A stretch of 64,000 bases of DNA from Septoria linicola (taxonomy: Eukaryota > Ascomycota > Dothideomycetes > Mycosphaerellales > Mycosphaerellaceae). The notes beneath the pieces were generated by a model. It was not told where the DNA came from. It searched no databases and worked only from the letters and a program-made list of their open reading frames with translations. Shown piece after piece: positions 1 to 10,475 of the stretch. Made by a program: the position numbers and the translations under genes. The DNA lies in NCBI GenBank assembly GCA_024114885.1, contig CP099423.1, positions 186,001 through 250,000 of the forward strand. Reading direction: 5' to 3'. Within the stretch, counting starts at the first letter, position 1. Each line of letters starts with the position of its first letter.

Positions 1-1
1 C

Positions 2-724
2 GCCAGTGGGCTGAGGCCTGGCGCATGCAATCCCGAGAATCTCCCAAGCCACGACAGTGTCAACTGCACACAGTGCACACTATTTGAGCGGCTACCACTT
101 CTCGCCGGCGTCCAGGGTTGGAACTACAAATCACGATGCTACGCCGATCGATATCGTGTTTTCTGGACGGATGCAGTCTGCATCGCAGCATACCATCTGT
201 ATCGTGCGGTGTGCATCCAACGCCCAGGTCTCATACACTGGAAGAGAATGGAGACCTTTGCAAGCCGACGAGAAGTCCGTTTCTTCAAAGCCGGACCTGA
301 CCTCAACACGCAAGCAATATACTACGCACAGGCAATCGAGGCTTGGCAGGCCCCAGGAAAGCTTGATTTGAAAGAAGTCCCGTTGCCAGATGCATGGTTC
401 CGTGCCCTCACCAGTCGCTCTAACTGCCAAGATCGCTTGGCACAATTGAGTGTTGACGATTCAAGCGATCTCCGCGTCGATCTACCGATCTTAATGGGAA
501 TCTGTCTAGAATTTCTAGGCGACGTATCCTCCGAGCTCGGTTTGAAGGTCGTCGACGGTAAAACCCCTCATGCTGAACTCCAGATGGTCATGAGACTCAC
601 ATCGGGCGATCAATATGCTGCAGTCTGTCTTGGGCCTGGGCGTGTCGCGCGTTCCTCGCAGATATGGGACTGTATAGCAGCCATTTTGGAACGGAGAAAA
701 GGTTACGACGAGGAGTACTTGTAA
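2..724 (+). CDS. Hypothetical protein, 5' end outside the window
   Basis: The frame is open from the first bases of the window to TAA at 722-724, about 240 codons, so this is the 3' part of a gene that starts upstream. The first in-frame ATG is at about 248, far inside the open frame, so it is probably not the start. The N-terminal visible part is Cys- and aromatic-rich (CTQC near residue 22, then several Trp/Tyr). The C-terminal half is mixed alpha/beta in character and ends in DEEYL. I recognise no family, and there is no signal peptide or membrane segment in the visible part. The neighbour is a HET gene on the opposite strand, convergent with it. Confidence 0.5.
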   Translation, partial: ASGLRPGACNPENLPSHDSVNCTQCTLFERLPLLAGVQGWNYKSRCYADRYRVFWTDAVCIAAYHLYRAVCIQRPGLIHWKRMETFASRREVRFFKAGPDLNTQAIYYAQAIEAWQAPGKLDLKEVPLPDAWFRALTSRSNCQDRLAQLSVDDSSDLRVDLPILMGICLEFLGDVSSELGLKVVDGKTPHAELQMVMRLTSGDQYAAVCLGPGRVARSSQIWDCIAAILERRKGYDEEYL

Positions 725-879
725 CATCTGCTGCACACCTAGCCGCCTAAGACACTCGTAGTCCTAGAACATGCCTTCCGCATGCATTGCTGAAGCATGC
801 AGTGAGTGTCGACGCATGATAAGCTACGAGCACGTAATCGACCGAACTTCCAAGTACTCGTCGCATACAAAGGCACGGA

Positions 880-3067
880 TCATATCAATGTCAAAGTCGT
901 TCTCTCTATCTCTAACCACTCCTTTAACTTGCTAGTCCGCAACCAACCCGTCGTTCGAGAGTCAAATTTCCAGGACGAGTCGCGGATGTAGCCTATCCTC
1001 CGATAGACTCCCGGTTGACCACCGACTTCTTCCAAAGCCAGCCCAGAGCATGAGCAGGAGGTTTTGCCCGTGCAAGCAGCACGAAGAAGAATACAAGGTG
1101 CAGTGATCTTCTCCGACCATGGGACATTGTTACTCGACCAGAGGCTCTGGTCGTCAGGCCAGTAATCTGCCAAGTCGCTCGGAACAGCAAAGTTCGAGGT
1201 GTCAGACCCGGCTCGATGCGAAGCAGGAATGAGTTCGAGAGCCATGACGCGAGCTTTGACCTTGAGTCGGCCCTCAGAAACCTGCCCAAAGGAGTCGAGA
1301 CCGACAGACGACACTTGGCTCTCAATAACCTCAAAAGTTTCATGCCCGTCCTCAGACAATATGACATGATCATCAAAGTGAACCTCCATATCTTGAGCAG
1401 CCCATGACCATGACGGCGCCCTGTACTCAGGCACGGCTGGCTTCTTCGACATCTGACTGTGCGGGTCCCGGAACCAGGCCAGATCTTTCACCAGCCCGCC
1501 GCTCCAGAGTCCAGCAAGATACGTGTCCTGCTGCAACTCCAACGCCATTCGCTGTGCCAGACCTGAAAGTGCTGGCAGACGATCCATTGGGCCAGTCAAA
1601 TCGCACGTGCAGAAGGTCTTTACCAGGCGTCGCCAAAGTTCTCGCGTATTGATCCCTGCCTCAGAAGGGTTTGGAGTGATGCCCGCTTCATTGAAAAGAC
1701 TCTTCGATACTGGACCATTGGCCCAGTCGGTCGGCATGTCGCTAGCAAGAGTTTCAAACCGATCCGCCGTACGGCACTCCATGTACATCTGATCTTCTCC
1801 GAAGTAGAGGATGCGAGGAGCGAGCAGCCGCTCTTGCAGAACCCAGCCGCGTTGCGACAAGACTGAATTCTCTTGTTTAGGAACACCCTGATCGATACTG
1901 CTTGGGCAGATACTCGGGATTGCAGCCGAAAGGGTATGGTCGCGAAACCGGAACCAGCACTGGGGTGTCGAAGGCCGGGAATGCAGGAAAGTACCATCGG
2001 GAGACGAAGCTGCAGGTGCGGACAGTGTCAAGGCCGAATGCTCATACACCGTTCGCATACGACCGCATTCTCTTTCCCAGTCGGCCTTGTCGCCTTGGAT
2101 GATACACAAGGTGTCAATCCAAAGCCATTTTAGACCTAGCTCTCGCACAATCTGTATGGCGTCTTGGAAAAGCTGCGGCAACTCTTTGAGTGGCAAAGAC
2201 TCCAGATTTCGCTCGTAGGTAGCTGCTGTGGTCAACGGTGGAGCGCCGCCCCAGCAGTAACTCAAGGCCACCCATCTACCAGATTTACCTAATGTCTCAA
2301 CCAGCTTTGGCTCATCTCCTTCGATCGATCACCCGTGTCGGCAGCTCATGCTCGATATATTTGCCGCAAGCGGGATGCTCTCCAGCGCAAACCTTCATCC
2401 AATTGGAAGCGATACCAAGTCTAGGGTGACCGCTGAGGGAGCGCGCACCTATGAAGCTAGGTCCTCCTGCTTCCGTCGCTATACGTACCCACCCAGACTC
2501 GCTGCCTGTCGATACATTCACATCGGAGTCCAGGCGAGATATGCGCCCGATGTGAAAGCCAAAAAGGCCCAAACTTCTCGTCTTGTCCGTCAACACACGT
2601 CCTTGTACGACGAATGCACCAAGCAGCTGCTTAATTCCTGGAGGCGGCCAGTTGATTGGCTTCCACTTCGATGGCGCAACTGGCCAAACATCCGCATACA
2701 GGTTTTCACAGGTCCCGTTACCGCCAGATAGGCCTATTTGCCATACATGCTTGCTTGGATCGGCATACTCGGCATCTTCATCGTGATCTCGTTCATGAAC
2801 GCGCTGGACGAACTCTTCGCCTTCAAGGTCATGATACGATCTTTTGTTGCTTTCGCTTTGGACATATGCCTCCATGATCAGGGCGCAGAGGTCACACGTC
2901 TTTGCTGACTGCACTAGGGCAGCGAAACTGCGACAGTGTACTTGCATTCTTGTGTCATATGCTTTGCCGTCGTACCGAATGCCTTCTACTGGCTTTGCCA
3001 TAACCTCAAAGTCCAGACTCCGGCACGTGTCACAAAGTGCGGACACTGTTCCTTTAACCTGCGCCAT
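880..3067 (-). pseudogene. HET-domain (heterokaryon incompatibility) protein, frameshifted
   Basis: HET-domain proteins act in fungal non-self recognition and cell death. ATG is at 3067. The first frame (3067 to 2312) carries the usual N-terminal Cys region (CDTC, later CDLC) and ends shortly after LPTRVID. The second frame (to 880) carries the HET core: VALSYCWGG, then LWIDTLCIIQ, then RGWVLQERLLAPRILYF. The junction at about 2322-2330 (GATCGATCGA) needs removal of one base, giving RVID-EGDEPKLVETLGKSG, which is what HET proteins have there. No GT-AG intron of plausible size restores the frame. Joined length would be about 728 residues, normal for the family. It is either a broken gene or a one-base assembly error. 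Confidence 0.8.
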
Positions 3068-3287
3068 CCTTGATCAAAGGTCACCTTCGTCGAAGCAGGT
3101 ATCCTGAGGGCTTAGGAGGAAAGGCATATACTCAGACTGCGAGACTTCATGAGGCTGCAAGTGCAACTCAAAGGCTGATCCCTTGCCGAGGCCAAAGGAT
3201 GCTGACGCAATCGTGCATGCGATGTGCTCTGAGAATTATGAGCCTCGACGATAGCAGTTCTTGGAATGCGCTTACGATATGTGTTCT

Positions 3288-3791
3288 TCATTCGTCTTCA
3301 GGCCACTTGCCACGATGTATACCATGTCTCCACACCATATATCCCATCACGCCAATCATGCTCCCTACTCCAGCTCCTCCTGCCACCTTAAAGACACTCC
3401 CTCTCGCTCCTCTCATACTCGCTCCAGCACCAATCACCGTGCCTAGCAAACTCCAATCATCCACCTCCTTCTGCCCCTTACTCTCCAACAATCTCCAACT
3501 TCTATCCTGCCATTCAATCTCCTCTCGACCCCACATCCTGCCTATCGTTGCCGGAGCCATGAGTGCGGTTGTGATCAATGCCCACCGTCCTGTGGTTGCT
3601 AAGCTGGTCGCAGACAATAGAGGGAGCCTTGGAGAGCCACGTATGGCCTTGTAGACTTGTTGTATAACAACAGACCCTAGCCCGAGAGTCGCACCTGTTT
3701 GGAAGCCACGGTAGAGAACGTGAGACCAGAGGAGCGTGTGGGCGTAGGGCTGGTCTTCGGCGTAGGGGGAATGGGCGAAGAAGCGTGACAT
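3288..3791 (-). CDS. Small conserved fungal membrane protein (DUF1757-like)
   Basis: The protein has 167 residues from the ATG at 3791. A longer in-frame start lies 15 codons upstream but adds nothing family-like. The start MSRFFAHSPYAEDQPYAHTL and the following LYRGFQTGATLGLG are what I associate with the fungal DUF1757 group; this is recall, not a search. Three to four moderately hydrophobic Gly/Ala-rich helices are visible (around residues 25-45, 60-85, 110-150), suggesting an organelle inner-membrane protein. Function is unknown. It is a single exon, and its promoter faces the empty 3.8-4.9 kb stretch. Confidence 0.6.
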   Translation of the reverse strand: MSRFFAHSPYAEDQPYAHTLLWSHVLYRGFQTGATLGLGSVVIQQVYKAIRGSPRLPLLSATSLATTGRWALITTALMAPATIGRMWGREEIEWQDRSWRLLESKGQKEVDDWSLLGTVIGAGASMRGARGSVFKVAGGAGVGSMIGVMGYMVWRHGIHRGKWPEDE

Positions 3792-4912
3792 ATTGCGATG
3801 CTTGTCTCTGCCTTGCGAAGGATATATAGTATGCAATGTAGCTTGTGATCTGGTGTCTAAAGCTCAAGTGTAGCAATCCTGTCGATATTGCGATACCTGC
3901 GTGGGGAGAGTATGGATGTGTCAGTATGCTTCCACGACCTACCTCGCGATAACTATATGCAATCTGAACAGAAGCCACAACGGCGACTCAATCCAGCAAC
4001 GCCCGTAATAATGTTCGTGTTTGTGTGGAAGGATTGTTGTGGTGGAGCTGTAGCCACTTAGGAGTGAGGGATTACTACGGCCGATAGCGAGGTGAGGTGA
4101 GGTGACCTTTCTCCGTGCCAAGCATGTGAAGCCTGAGAGCTTCTTTTCGCAACGTCCTTTGATACTCCGTACGATCATCAATAAATGTTCATCACATCTT
4201 TTGGCCGATCCATGAGATTCGTCTTTTGTCTTTCGAAACAATGGTTCGTCCAATGGTGTTCTGAAGCCCGTCGTGCGTGCCTGTAAAGTCACAGACTCAA
4301 AGCAGCATTACCCACGACGACATTTGCCATAAATTTATGCTCAATATGCGAGCTGGAGACTCAAGTCTACACTTCTAGGAGAGAGTAGGTCCAGGAGCTG
4401 CTCACTAGGTTCGCAAGTTCTATGAATCCTGCTCGTGATGGAAGTGCCTCTCACGGCTGCTCGAAGCAATTATCCGACTTCCAGTCGCTGGCGCCTCAGC
4501 AGAGCCACTATGTGCGGAGATACAGAAGCACAAGACTTGGCTGGCCGCCAAATCGACTCCCGTGCGATCGAACATAGCCCTGATCAAACGGACTAATTCA
4601 GCTGCGCGTGGGCAGGTCTGCAGGCTGGACTGCCCAGACAAGCAACACAGGATCGCAGGCATGCTTACGGCGCTCGGTTCACGCCTCGGTTCACGAATCA
4701 AGATCGATAAGTAGTGAGTAGCACAGGTCTTTCTGACATTGATACAATATGTAACCAGGTACTCCGACCCAAACATGACCCAGCAATACTGAAGCTTTGC
4801 CATGCTCACAATCGCATGGCCCTATCTGACAGTCCTAATCTTGTGTGAATCTCATACGCTCTCTCTAGAATCTGGCACAAGCGAAACGCGTGAACCACTG
4901 CTCCACGATGCC
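3792..4912. other. Intergenic, no supported gene
   Basis: Only short overlapping frames are present. The 129-codon minus frame at 4420-4809 has no domain or signal peptide. A small GAGGT triplication lies at 4090-4104. The stretch holds the promoter of the membrane protein and the 3' flank of the RNase gene. Confidence 0.4.
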
Positions 4913-5464
4913 CTAGTTCACAGTGCACTGCACAAAATCGGCCTTGCTAGGTGCACCTTCATGTGTGATGCCTCCACAAAAGTACACAATAGGATTGGCA
5001 TCCGCAGCCTCCTCGCCGTTATCGTAATATACCACACGATGATCACCCCACTGGACGTTGTTCGAGATCCCTCCATTATATGGCCCGTCCTTGATCAAAG
5101 GATACTCCTGGCGATTGCCGTTGGCGGGACAGTTCCCACTGAAGGAGAATTGAGTCGAATCGTAAGAGTGAGGAAAACGCCCTGTAGGGAACTCCTTCGA
5201 CTTCTTGCCGCGGCCGAGATTCTCCTTCTCGAGGATAGTACCCCATTGAACGGCTTTGTATATGTCGTCGTAAGTAAAGGTGGTTCCCCCGCAGGTCATG
5301 GTAGCGTCCTGGGCGAGGTCTTTGACATCGATTGGAGTCATGCTTGGGTCGTCTGGAAGTGGCTTGAATTCACGGGCCAGGAGGGCAGAAGATGGAGCTG
5401 GCACGGCGAGCGCGTATGTGCTGGTGGCCAAGATGGCTGAGGCAATGGCGGCGGAAAAGTACAT
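4913..5464 (-). CDS. Secreted guanyl/purine-specific ribonuclease (RNase T1/U2/N1 family)
   Basis: The protein has 183 residues from the ATG at 5464. A frame-open extension of 30 codons upstream is rejected because the chosen Met is followed directly by a signal peptide (residues 1 to about 20, AAIASAILATSTYALA). The mature part has the family layout: TCGGTTFTYDDI at 57-68, FPHSYD at 97-102, YPLIKDGPYNGG at 121-132, HRVVYY at 142-147 and CGGITHEG at 163-170. The expected catalytic set can be placed on His99, Glu120, Arg143 and His168, so activity is likely. Four Cys (58, 112, 163, 180) can form two disulfides. The family cleaves RNA after G or purines. In plant-associated fungi such enzymes can act as secreted effectors or antimicrobial proteins; that role is inference here. 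Confidence 0.85.
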   Translation of the reverse strand: MYFSAAIASAILATSTYALAVPAPSSALLAREFKPLPDDPSMTPIDVKDLAQDATMTCGGTTFTYDDIYKAVQWGTILEKENLGRGKKSKEFPTGRFPHSYDSTQFSFSGNCPANGNRQEYPLIKDGPYNGGISNNVQWGDHRVVYYDNGEEAADANPIVYFCGGITHEGAPSKADFVQCTVN

Positions 5465-6610
5465 GGTCGTGGGGGGAAACTTGATGGTATGCTTCTCGGT
5501 TTGATGTACGGTACTAAGTGGTCTTCGATGCTGATCTGAACAGTTGTAATGCATCTACAGGTGAGAGTTACGTGCTGTCTCTTATACTTCGCAGATACAT
5601 TTCTGGTACACCTCGACAGTATCAGCCCTCGATCCTTCTATGCCCAACGAAGCAACTATGGCATCAGCATCCATGAGTCGAGATCCAGCTCTGACCGGAA
5701 TTGCAGAGGCAGTGGATATCTCGTGTTGGTTGCACATCGTCCAGTGGCCGACTGCCAGCAGTAAGGATGCCGAACGAATTGGATCGTAAGCAATGACGGC
5801 CATGAGCGTTCATTCGTTGGCATTTTAGTTCCTCCAAGAGGCTCATCGAAGTCCACATGGCACGATATCCATGGCGTTGAACACTTACAACATACCGGAA
5901 GTGGCGATCGGGAACGCTATAGGAATGGCTGTGCCCCAGTAGGGAGCACCGAGGATTGCCGTAGATCCTTCGAGCCTCCATACTAGGGTGTACCACGGGC
6001 CTTGGTGACAACGGTCTCGGCCATGGACTCTTGCCCCATAGTTCTATTTCGACAGATCGCCGTCGACTGTGAACCAAATCGAGGGCTGCGTACCAAATTT
6101 TGCGGCCAGTTATGGGTAATGAACACAAGTTGCCATCTATTGCTCTACGAAGCATGTCTAGCCGTAGCACGTCCTTCAAGCGAACGGCGTACCAGAGAAA
6201 CCTCAACTATTCTGTGAGCTGTGCTTGAAACTCGAAGCTTTCCTGGGCGCGACAACGTTACGATTGCTGTAGGAGTATAGCTTGAGTCGTGCAGGATTGC
6301 ACAGCCGCGTACCTGAAACAGGTAACAATCCTTCGAGGCGTAGGCTAGTTGGAGCGAGCTGAGCAGGCTATAATAGTGGGTCATCTATGCTGAAATGCGT
6401 CATAGTTCTGATCAACTTACTGCAAATAGATACTTACGAGACGCTGTACAACGAGATGTTGGTGTGTTGGAGGTCCATCCATCAAGGCAGCTAGATCTAG
6501 AAGATGAGTCAGCATTTACAGTCCACGTGAAGTAGTCGACTTACCGAACATAAAGACTCACTTCAAACTGACACGCTTGATCTTCCTATCACTGCTTCTC
6601 AACAAACAGT
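5465..6610. other. Unresolved stretch, possible decayed multi-exon gene on minus strand
   Basis: No single long frame is convincing. On the minus strand short protein-like pieces lie in different frames: 5582-5803 ends in a plausible tail (DADAIVASLGIEGSRADTVE), and around 5890-6000 a hydrophobic piece reads ILGAPYWGTAIPIAFPIATSG. They could be exons of a small membrane protein or relics. I could not join them with consensus introns, so no CDS is called. Confidence 0.2.
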
Positions 6611-7402
6611 ATGCCTTCTCAAGCCTGGTTTGAACCAAAAATCGCACACACAACGCAAGCTTTGGAAGCAGGCGATGGTTGCCATCCAGACGAAGCCAAA
6701 GCGCTCAGCGACTACCTCAACGGCACAATCGACTCACCAGAAGCTGCCCGAGAATTCACAGCACCCGTACTCAGCGACGCAAATCCGCCACAACAGCTCT
6801 ACAGAATATGGGCACTCCTCAGCGAATCTCTAGTCGAGCTCACAGCCGAAGAACGACACAAGACACTCGACCTCATGTCCGCAGTCCAAGCACTTCCTCC
6901 ATCGTCTGGGGTTGACTGGTCAGATCTGACTGGATTTGCGAGTATGTGGGATACTTTGTACAGACTCCATCTCCACGGCCCGGATGGGTGGGAGAAGGAT
7001 GTCGACTCGTTCTCCGAGGAGAAGATGCGTGATTTTCGTAAGGATTATGATGCTGTTGGTACGGCAGAGGCAGAGATGTTCGTTCAGGGGATTGATGCTG
7101 TGGTGCATGAGAACTGGGGATTCAAAGTCCTCAATCTCGTTTGCTCTGAGCGAAAGGGTCTTGATATCTTTCTCAGCGAGATATACGCGTGGCTGCGATT
7201 TGCGGGTGCAGAGCTCAAGAAGAAGGTGAATTGGGTTCAGACAGATGGTAACTCACCTTCTCCAGAGTGGCGGAGTGACGGGAAAACGACAGCGGTCCAT
7301 TGGGAGACTTGGAAAAGAGAGATGTTGAAGCTTAGCAAAGATGACAACAAACTTTCGGAGGAAGGAAGGAAGCTGGCTGCGGAATGCTATAAGCTGATGT
7401 AA
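6611..7402 (+). CDS. DUF3632 family protein
   Basis: A single-exon protein of 263 residues starting at the first ATG, with CAAACAGTATGCC context. The pattern matches the fungal DUF3632 group: an all-alpha acidic protein with an early acidic segment, a central LYRIWALLSESLVELTAEE, and conserved-looking Trp residues in the second half (WDTLYRLHLHGPDGWEKD, WKREMLKLSKDD). There is no signal peptide or membrane segment, so it is probably cytosolic. Function is unknown for the family, which is often expanded in Pezizomycotina. It is convergent with the multi-TM gene that follows. Confidence 0.75.
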   Translation: MPSQAWFEPKIAHTTQALEAGDGCHPDEAKALSDYLNGTIDSPEAAREFTAPVLSDANPPQQLYRIWALLSESLVELTAEERHKTLDLMSAVQALPPSSGVDWSDLTGFASMWDTLYRLHLHGPDGWEKDVDSFSEEKMRDFRKDYDAVGTAEAEMFVQGIDAVVHENWGFKVLNLVCSERKGLDIFLSEIYAWLRFAGAELKKKVNWVQTDGNSPSPEWRSDGKTTAVHWETWKREMLKLSKDDNKLSEEGRKLAAECYKLM

Positions 7403-7433
7403 TGCTTCGAAATCTTTAGTTCTCCATACAGAC

Positions 7434-8432
7434 TCAGGCCGCAGTCTCAGTCTTGACGATGGCGCGCGATGCCTCACTGTCATGACGCGAGGCACCACGG
7501 TCAGCAGCATCAGTTATTCGCATCTCGGTCGTCGAGGTCGCTGCTTTGCGCGACGGTGTTGGAGGGTACCAGATGCTCATGGTGCACAGCACGATAGCAA
7601 CGATGAATAGCGGCAGCGTCAGCCATCTGGCGGTCATCTGAAAAGAGGTCAGCTGGTTGTGGTAGGGTCGAACACATCTAGCACTGCTCACCGTTGTGAC
7701 ACACGGATTCAGTCCCCAATTTCTGCCCGTGACCAGTATCTCCCGGACCTGACAGGAATATGCTTCGACATTATAGGTGCCAGTACTGTCGAATGGCGTT
7801 TCCAACCTTTCCTCGAAAACGCTTTCAGGTCTAGGTCGTAAGCCAGCTGCAAAGGATCCACGAACGTCCATGGTAGTGGAGGTGTAGGTCTCAACGAATG
7901 AGTAGATAAAGGCGATCAGGCTGAGTACGACAGTAATACCCGTCCATAGCGGCCAGAACATGCGACTGAAGCGCGAGTGCATCTGAACAAAAGGATCAGC
8001 GAGCATCACGACGTTGAGAATTGCAACGTACCTTGTTGTCTGTGAGAAGAGCTTGCAGGAGAACAACGCCAGCCATGATCGAGCACAAGACAGCGACACC
8101 CAGCATAAGTCGCAATCCGGTCCAGCGCGCGTTAGGCGGTAGTCGATACACGTTGCCATACCACAGGCGACGCAGTGCAACTCTTTCCTCAAACGTCAAC
8201 GTGTCTTGATGATGGTAGCCGAGGCGACTGTGCCTCTACATTGCAGTGAATTTCTGACCTACAATGGTATACGCACTTCCAGCAATGGTAGTCACGCGTT
8301 CCGCGGACGCACAGTAGTCTGTGCCTCTCAGTTGCTGTATAGCGGTCTTGGAATGTTGTCATCGGATCCTTCGCTCCTTGTCAACAGCCGCATGCGGTCG
8401 CATAACACAGCATATCTCTCCAGCAGAGACAT
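7434..8432 (-). CDS. Multi-pass membrane protein, three or more exons, start uncertain
   Basis: The 3' part is clear. An exon from about 8206 down to 8032 contains FEERVALRRLWYGNVYRL and a TM helix (LRLMLGVAVLCSIMAGVVLLQ). Intron 7983-8031 (49 nt, GTACGT...CAG) follows, then an exon with TM helix WPLWTGITVVLSLIAFIYSF and a Cys-containing loop. Intron 7638-7691 (54 nt, GTGAGC...CAG) is next, then an exon with TM helix WLTLPLFIVAIVLCTMSIWY and a polar tail ending at 7434. The visible frame has no ATG at its 5' end. A plausible first exon starts at ATG 8432 (MSLLERYAVLCDRMRLL), but I could not place the joining intron. Topology and the loop with Cys suggest a plasma or vacuolar membrane protein. 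No family recognised. Confidence 0.6.
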
Positions 8433-8972
8433 GATCGACAATGGCAAAGTATGTATGTGCTGGAGCGCGCCCTTTGATGGGCGAGATCCACTGCAACCCA
8501 AGCATTGTGTTGGATGAAGTAATGTAGAGTGGTGGAAATTGGTCACTGCTACATTGCTAGCGTAGAACTAGCCTTAGTTAGCAGGTGAACAGCTCGGAAC
8601 TCTGCCGAGAGCACATCGTCCTGTGGTCCACTCCTCGTCGCCGTCTTGCCCGAGATATCATACCGTAGGTTCAAGAATAGACGTACAGGCCGAAACATCG
8701 TCGTGGATGTGGCAGGACCCTACGGCGGTCCCTCAATGACAGGTAGGTGATGAGAAGCAGAGTACTAACATGTAGACGATGTACTCTATGCAAGCTTCAG
8801 CTGCGCCATGCTGGCCGCCAGCCTGATGCGCAGCCGCCGTCCAGCTATTTGATGTCCAGCGGTCGAGCTTTTGTATTCCCACCTTCGGGTGGAAGAGTCT
8901 GCGCCGGAAGAACGATATGTCGTGCCTCACTAGCAGCACAGATCTATACCAATACCCTACCACACCGCTGCG
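8433..8972. other. Divergent intergenic region
   Basis: This 540-base stretch separates the membrane protein (minus) from the HET gene (plus). I see only short frames with no family features. It should hold both promoters. Confidence 0.4.
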
Positions 8973-10475
8973 ATGGCCTGCTTTCGCGTGCTCCGTCTGC
9001 TCAAGAGCCGTCTGGGCACGCCAATCCACTGCGAGCTGCTCGATGCGACTCCGGAAGAGAAATACGAGGCACTGTCGTACACGTGGGGCAGCGACGAGCG
9101 AGTGGAGTGCATCACAGTCGACAAGAAGCATCTTTGGATTACGGACAATCTCTTCGCTGCACTACAGAACCTTCGCTCGAACGAAGAAGACAAAGTACTG
9201 TGGATAGATGGCATATGCATCGATCAGGACAACATCGATGAGAAGTCGGGTCAGGTTCAGCATATGGCAAGCGTCTACGGACAAGCTTGGAGAGTGATCA
9301 TATGGCTAGGCAAGGCGACAAGGGATGTGTCCATCCTTATGCAGTCGTTGATCGGCGTGAAAGATATGGCTGTCGCATTTCCAGTTGAGGCCCGCGGAGC
9401 ACACATGCTGTGCGAACTAGGAACTTTGAAAGCAAATTCTTCGGCCACTTCGCACGTAACGCGCGGACTCCAAGTACTACTGAGAAGGCCATGGTTCTCC
9501 AGAGTGTGGATCTTGCAAGAGGTTGCCAACGCGCAAGGTGCCATCGTATGCAGTGGTGCATATGCTGTGGACGCGTACATTTTCGCGACAGCAGCCTCCA
9601 TTTTTTGCAACACAGCATCAAGGCAGATCAGTGCTGTTTTGAGGTTGATGCCTAACGCATGCCCGAAGGATCCTGCAAGGCTCCAGCCGGATCTATGTAG
9701 CAGTGTTCTAGCGTTCCTCGACAACGAAGCTAGCGACAAGCGAGACAAGATATTTGCTCTTCTGAGCCTGTCTAGCAATGCTTTGGACCACGAAAACATC
9801 AATGTGGACTATGCAATGCCAGCGTGGAGGGTATACGAGCGTGCAATGCACCACTTCCTCACAGTCGATGCTGCCAATATCTTGAAGGTCCTTGACATCG
9901 CGCAAAAGCTTACGTCGGAGTGGATGTACTTCTGTTTTCCACAGGACTGCTTGGACGGCGCAGCAGTGAGAGACGTCGACGACTCCACCTTCGGGGGCCT
10001 AGAGAATATCAACCCAGAGGCACAGCACGGCCCTGTAACACCACGCGACACTGCCACAAGTGGCGTCGTCATTCACGAACGCCGCCTGAGCACAAGGGGT
10101 TGCTCCAAGGCTGCATCCATGCTTTTTGTGCGTCCAGAGTCCTTCCGTTCCGGACAGCGACAATACTCGAAGTTGATTCAATTAGTCCTTTTTGGGAAAA
10201 AATTCAACTGCGTCCGTTTAGCGCCATGGGATTCGCGTCATGCATCGGTGGCAGTTGTCGTTGTCCACGATTTTGGTCTCTTCTTGGAGAGTGCTGTGGA
10301 GTTGAACATGGTCCGCATTGTAGAATGGTTGATGCAGTTAGAGCTCATGGACTTGCAACAGACCTCTTTCAGTATGTCACGCTTTGTCAACTCACTATGC
10401 GTTGCTGCCGACCGTGGTCACAAGCGCATGGTTCGAACACTGCTTACCTACACAAAGTCTCCTCATATACCGTGA
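8973..10475 (+). CDS. HET-domain protein, ends at TGA before a same-frame continuation
   Basis: The frame has 500 codons from a clear ATG at 8973. The HET domain is complete: YEALSYTWGS at residues 31-40, a second block with VLWIDGICIDQDN near 75, VYGQAWRVIIWLG near 105 and LLRRPWFSRVWILQEV near 175, then DKIFALLSL near 260. The region 320-420 is poorly conserved in character. Residues 430-500 look like helical ankyrin-type repeats. The frame ends at TGA 10473-10475, but the same frame stays open without another stop for 387 more codons (next entry). HET proteins trigger incompatibility cell death after non-self recognition, and many carry C-terminal repeat recognition regions. Either this is a shortened allele or a nonsense-broken gene. 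Confidence 0.8.
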   Translation: MACFRVLRLLKSRLGTPIHCELLDATPEEKYEALSYTWGSDERVECITVDKKHLWITDNLFAALQNLRSNEEDKVLWIDGICIDQDNIDEKSGQVQHMASVYGQAWRVIIWLGKATRDVSILMQSLIGVKDMAVAFPVEARGAHMLCELGTLKANSSATSHVTRGLQVLLRRPWFSRVWILQEVANAQGAIVCSGAYAVDAYIFATAASIFCNTASRQISAVLRLMPNACPKDPARLQPDLCSSVLAFLDNEASDKRDKIFALLSLSSNALDHENINVDYAMPAWRVYERAMHHFLTVDAANILKVLDIAQKLTSEWMYFCFPQDCLDGAAVRDVDDSTFGGLENINPEAQHGPVTPRDTATSGVVIHERRLSTRGCSKAASMLFVRPESFRSGQRQYSKLIQLVLFGKKFNCVRLAPWDSRHASVAVVVVHDFGLFLESAVELNMVRIVEWLMQLELMDLQQTSFSMSRFVNSLCVAADRGHKRMVRTLLTYTKSPHIP

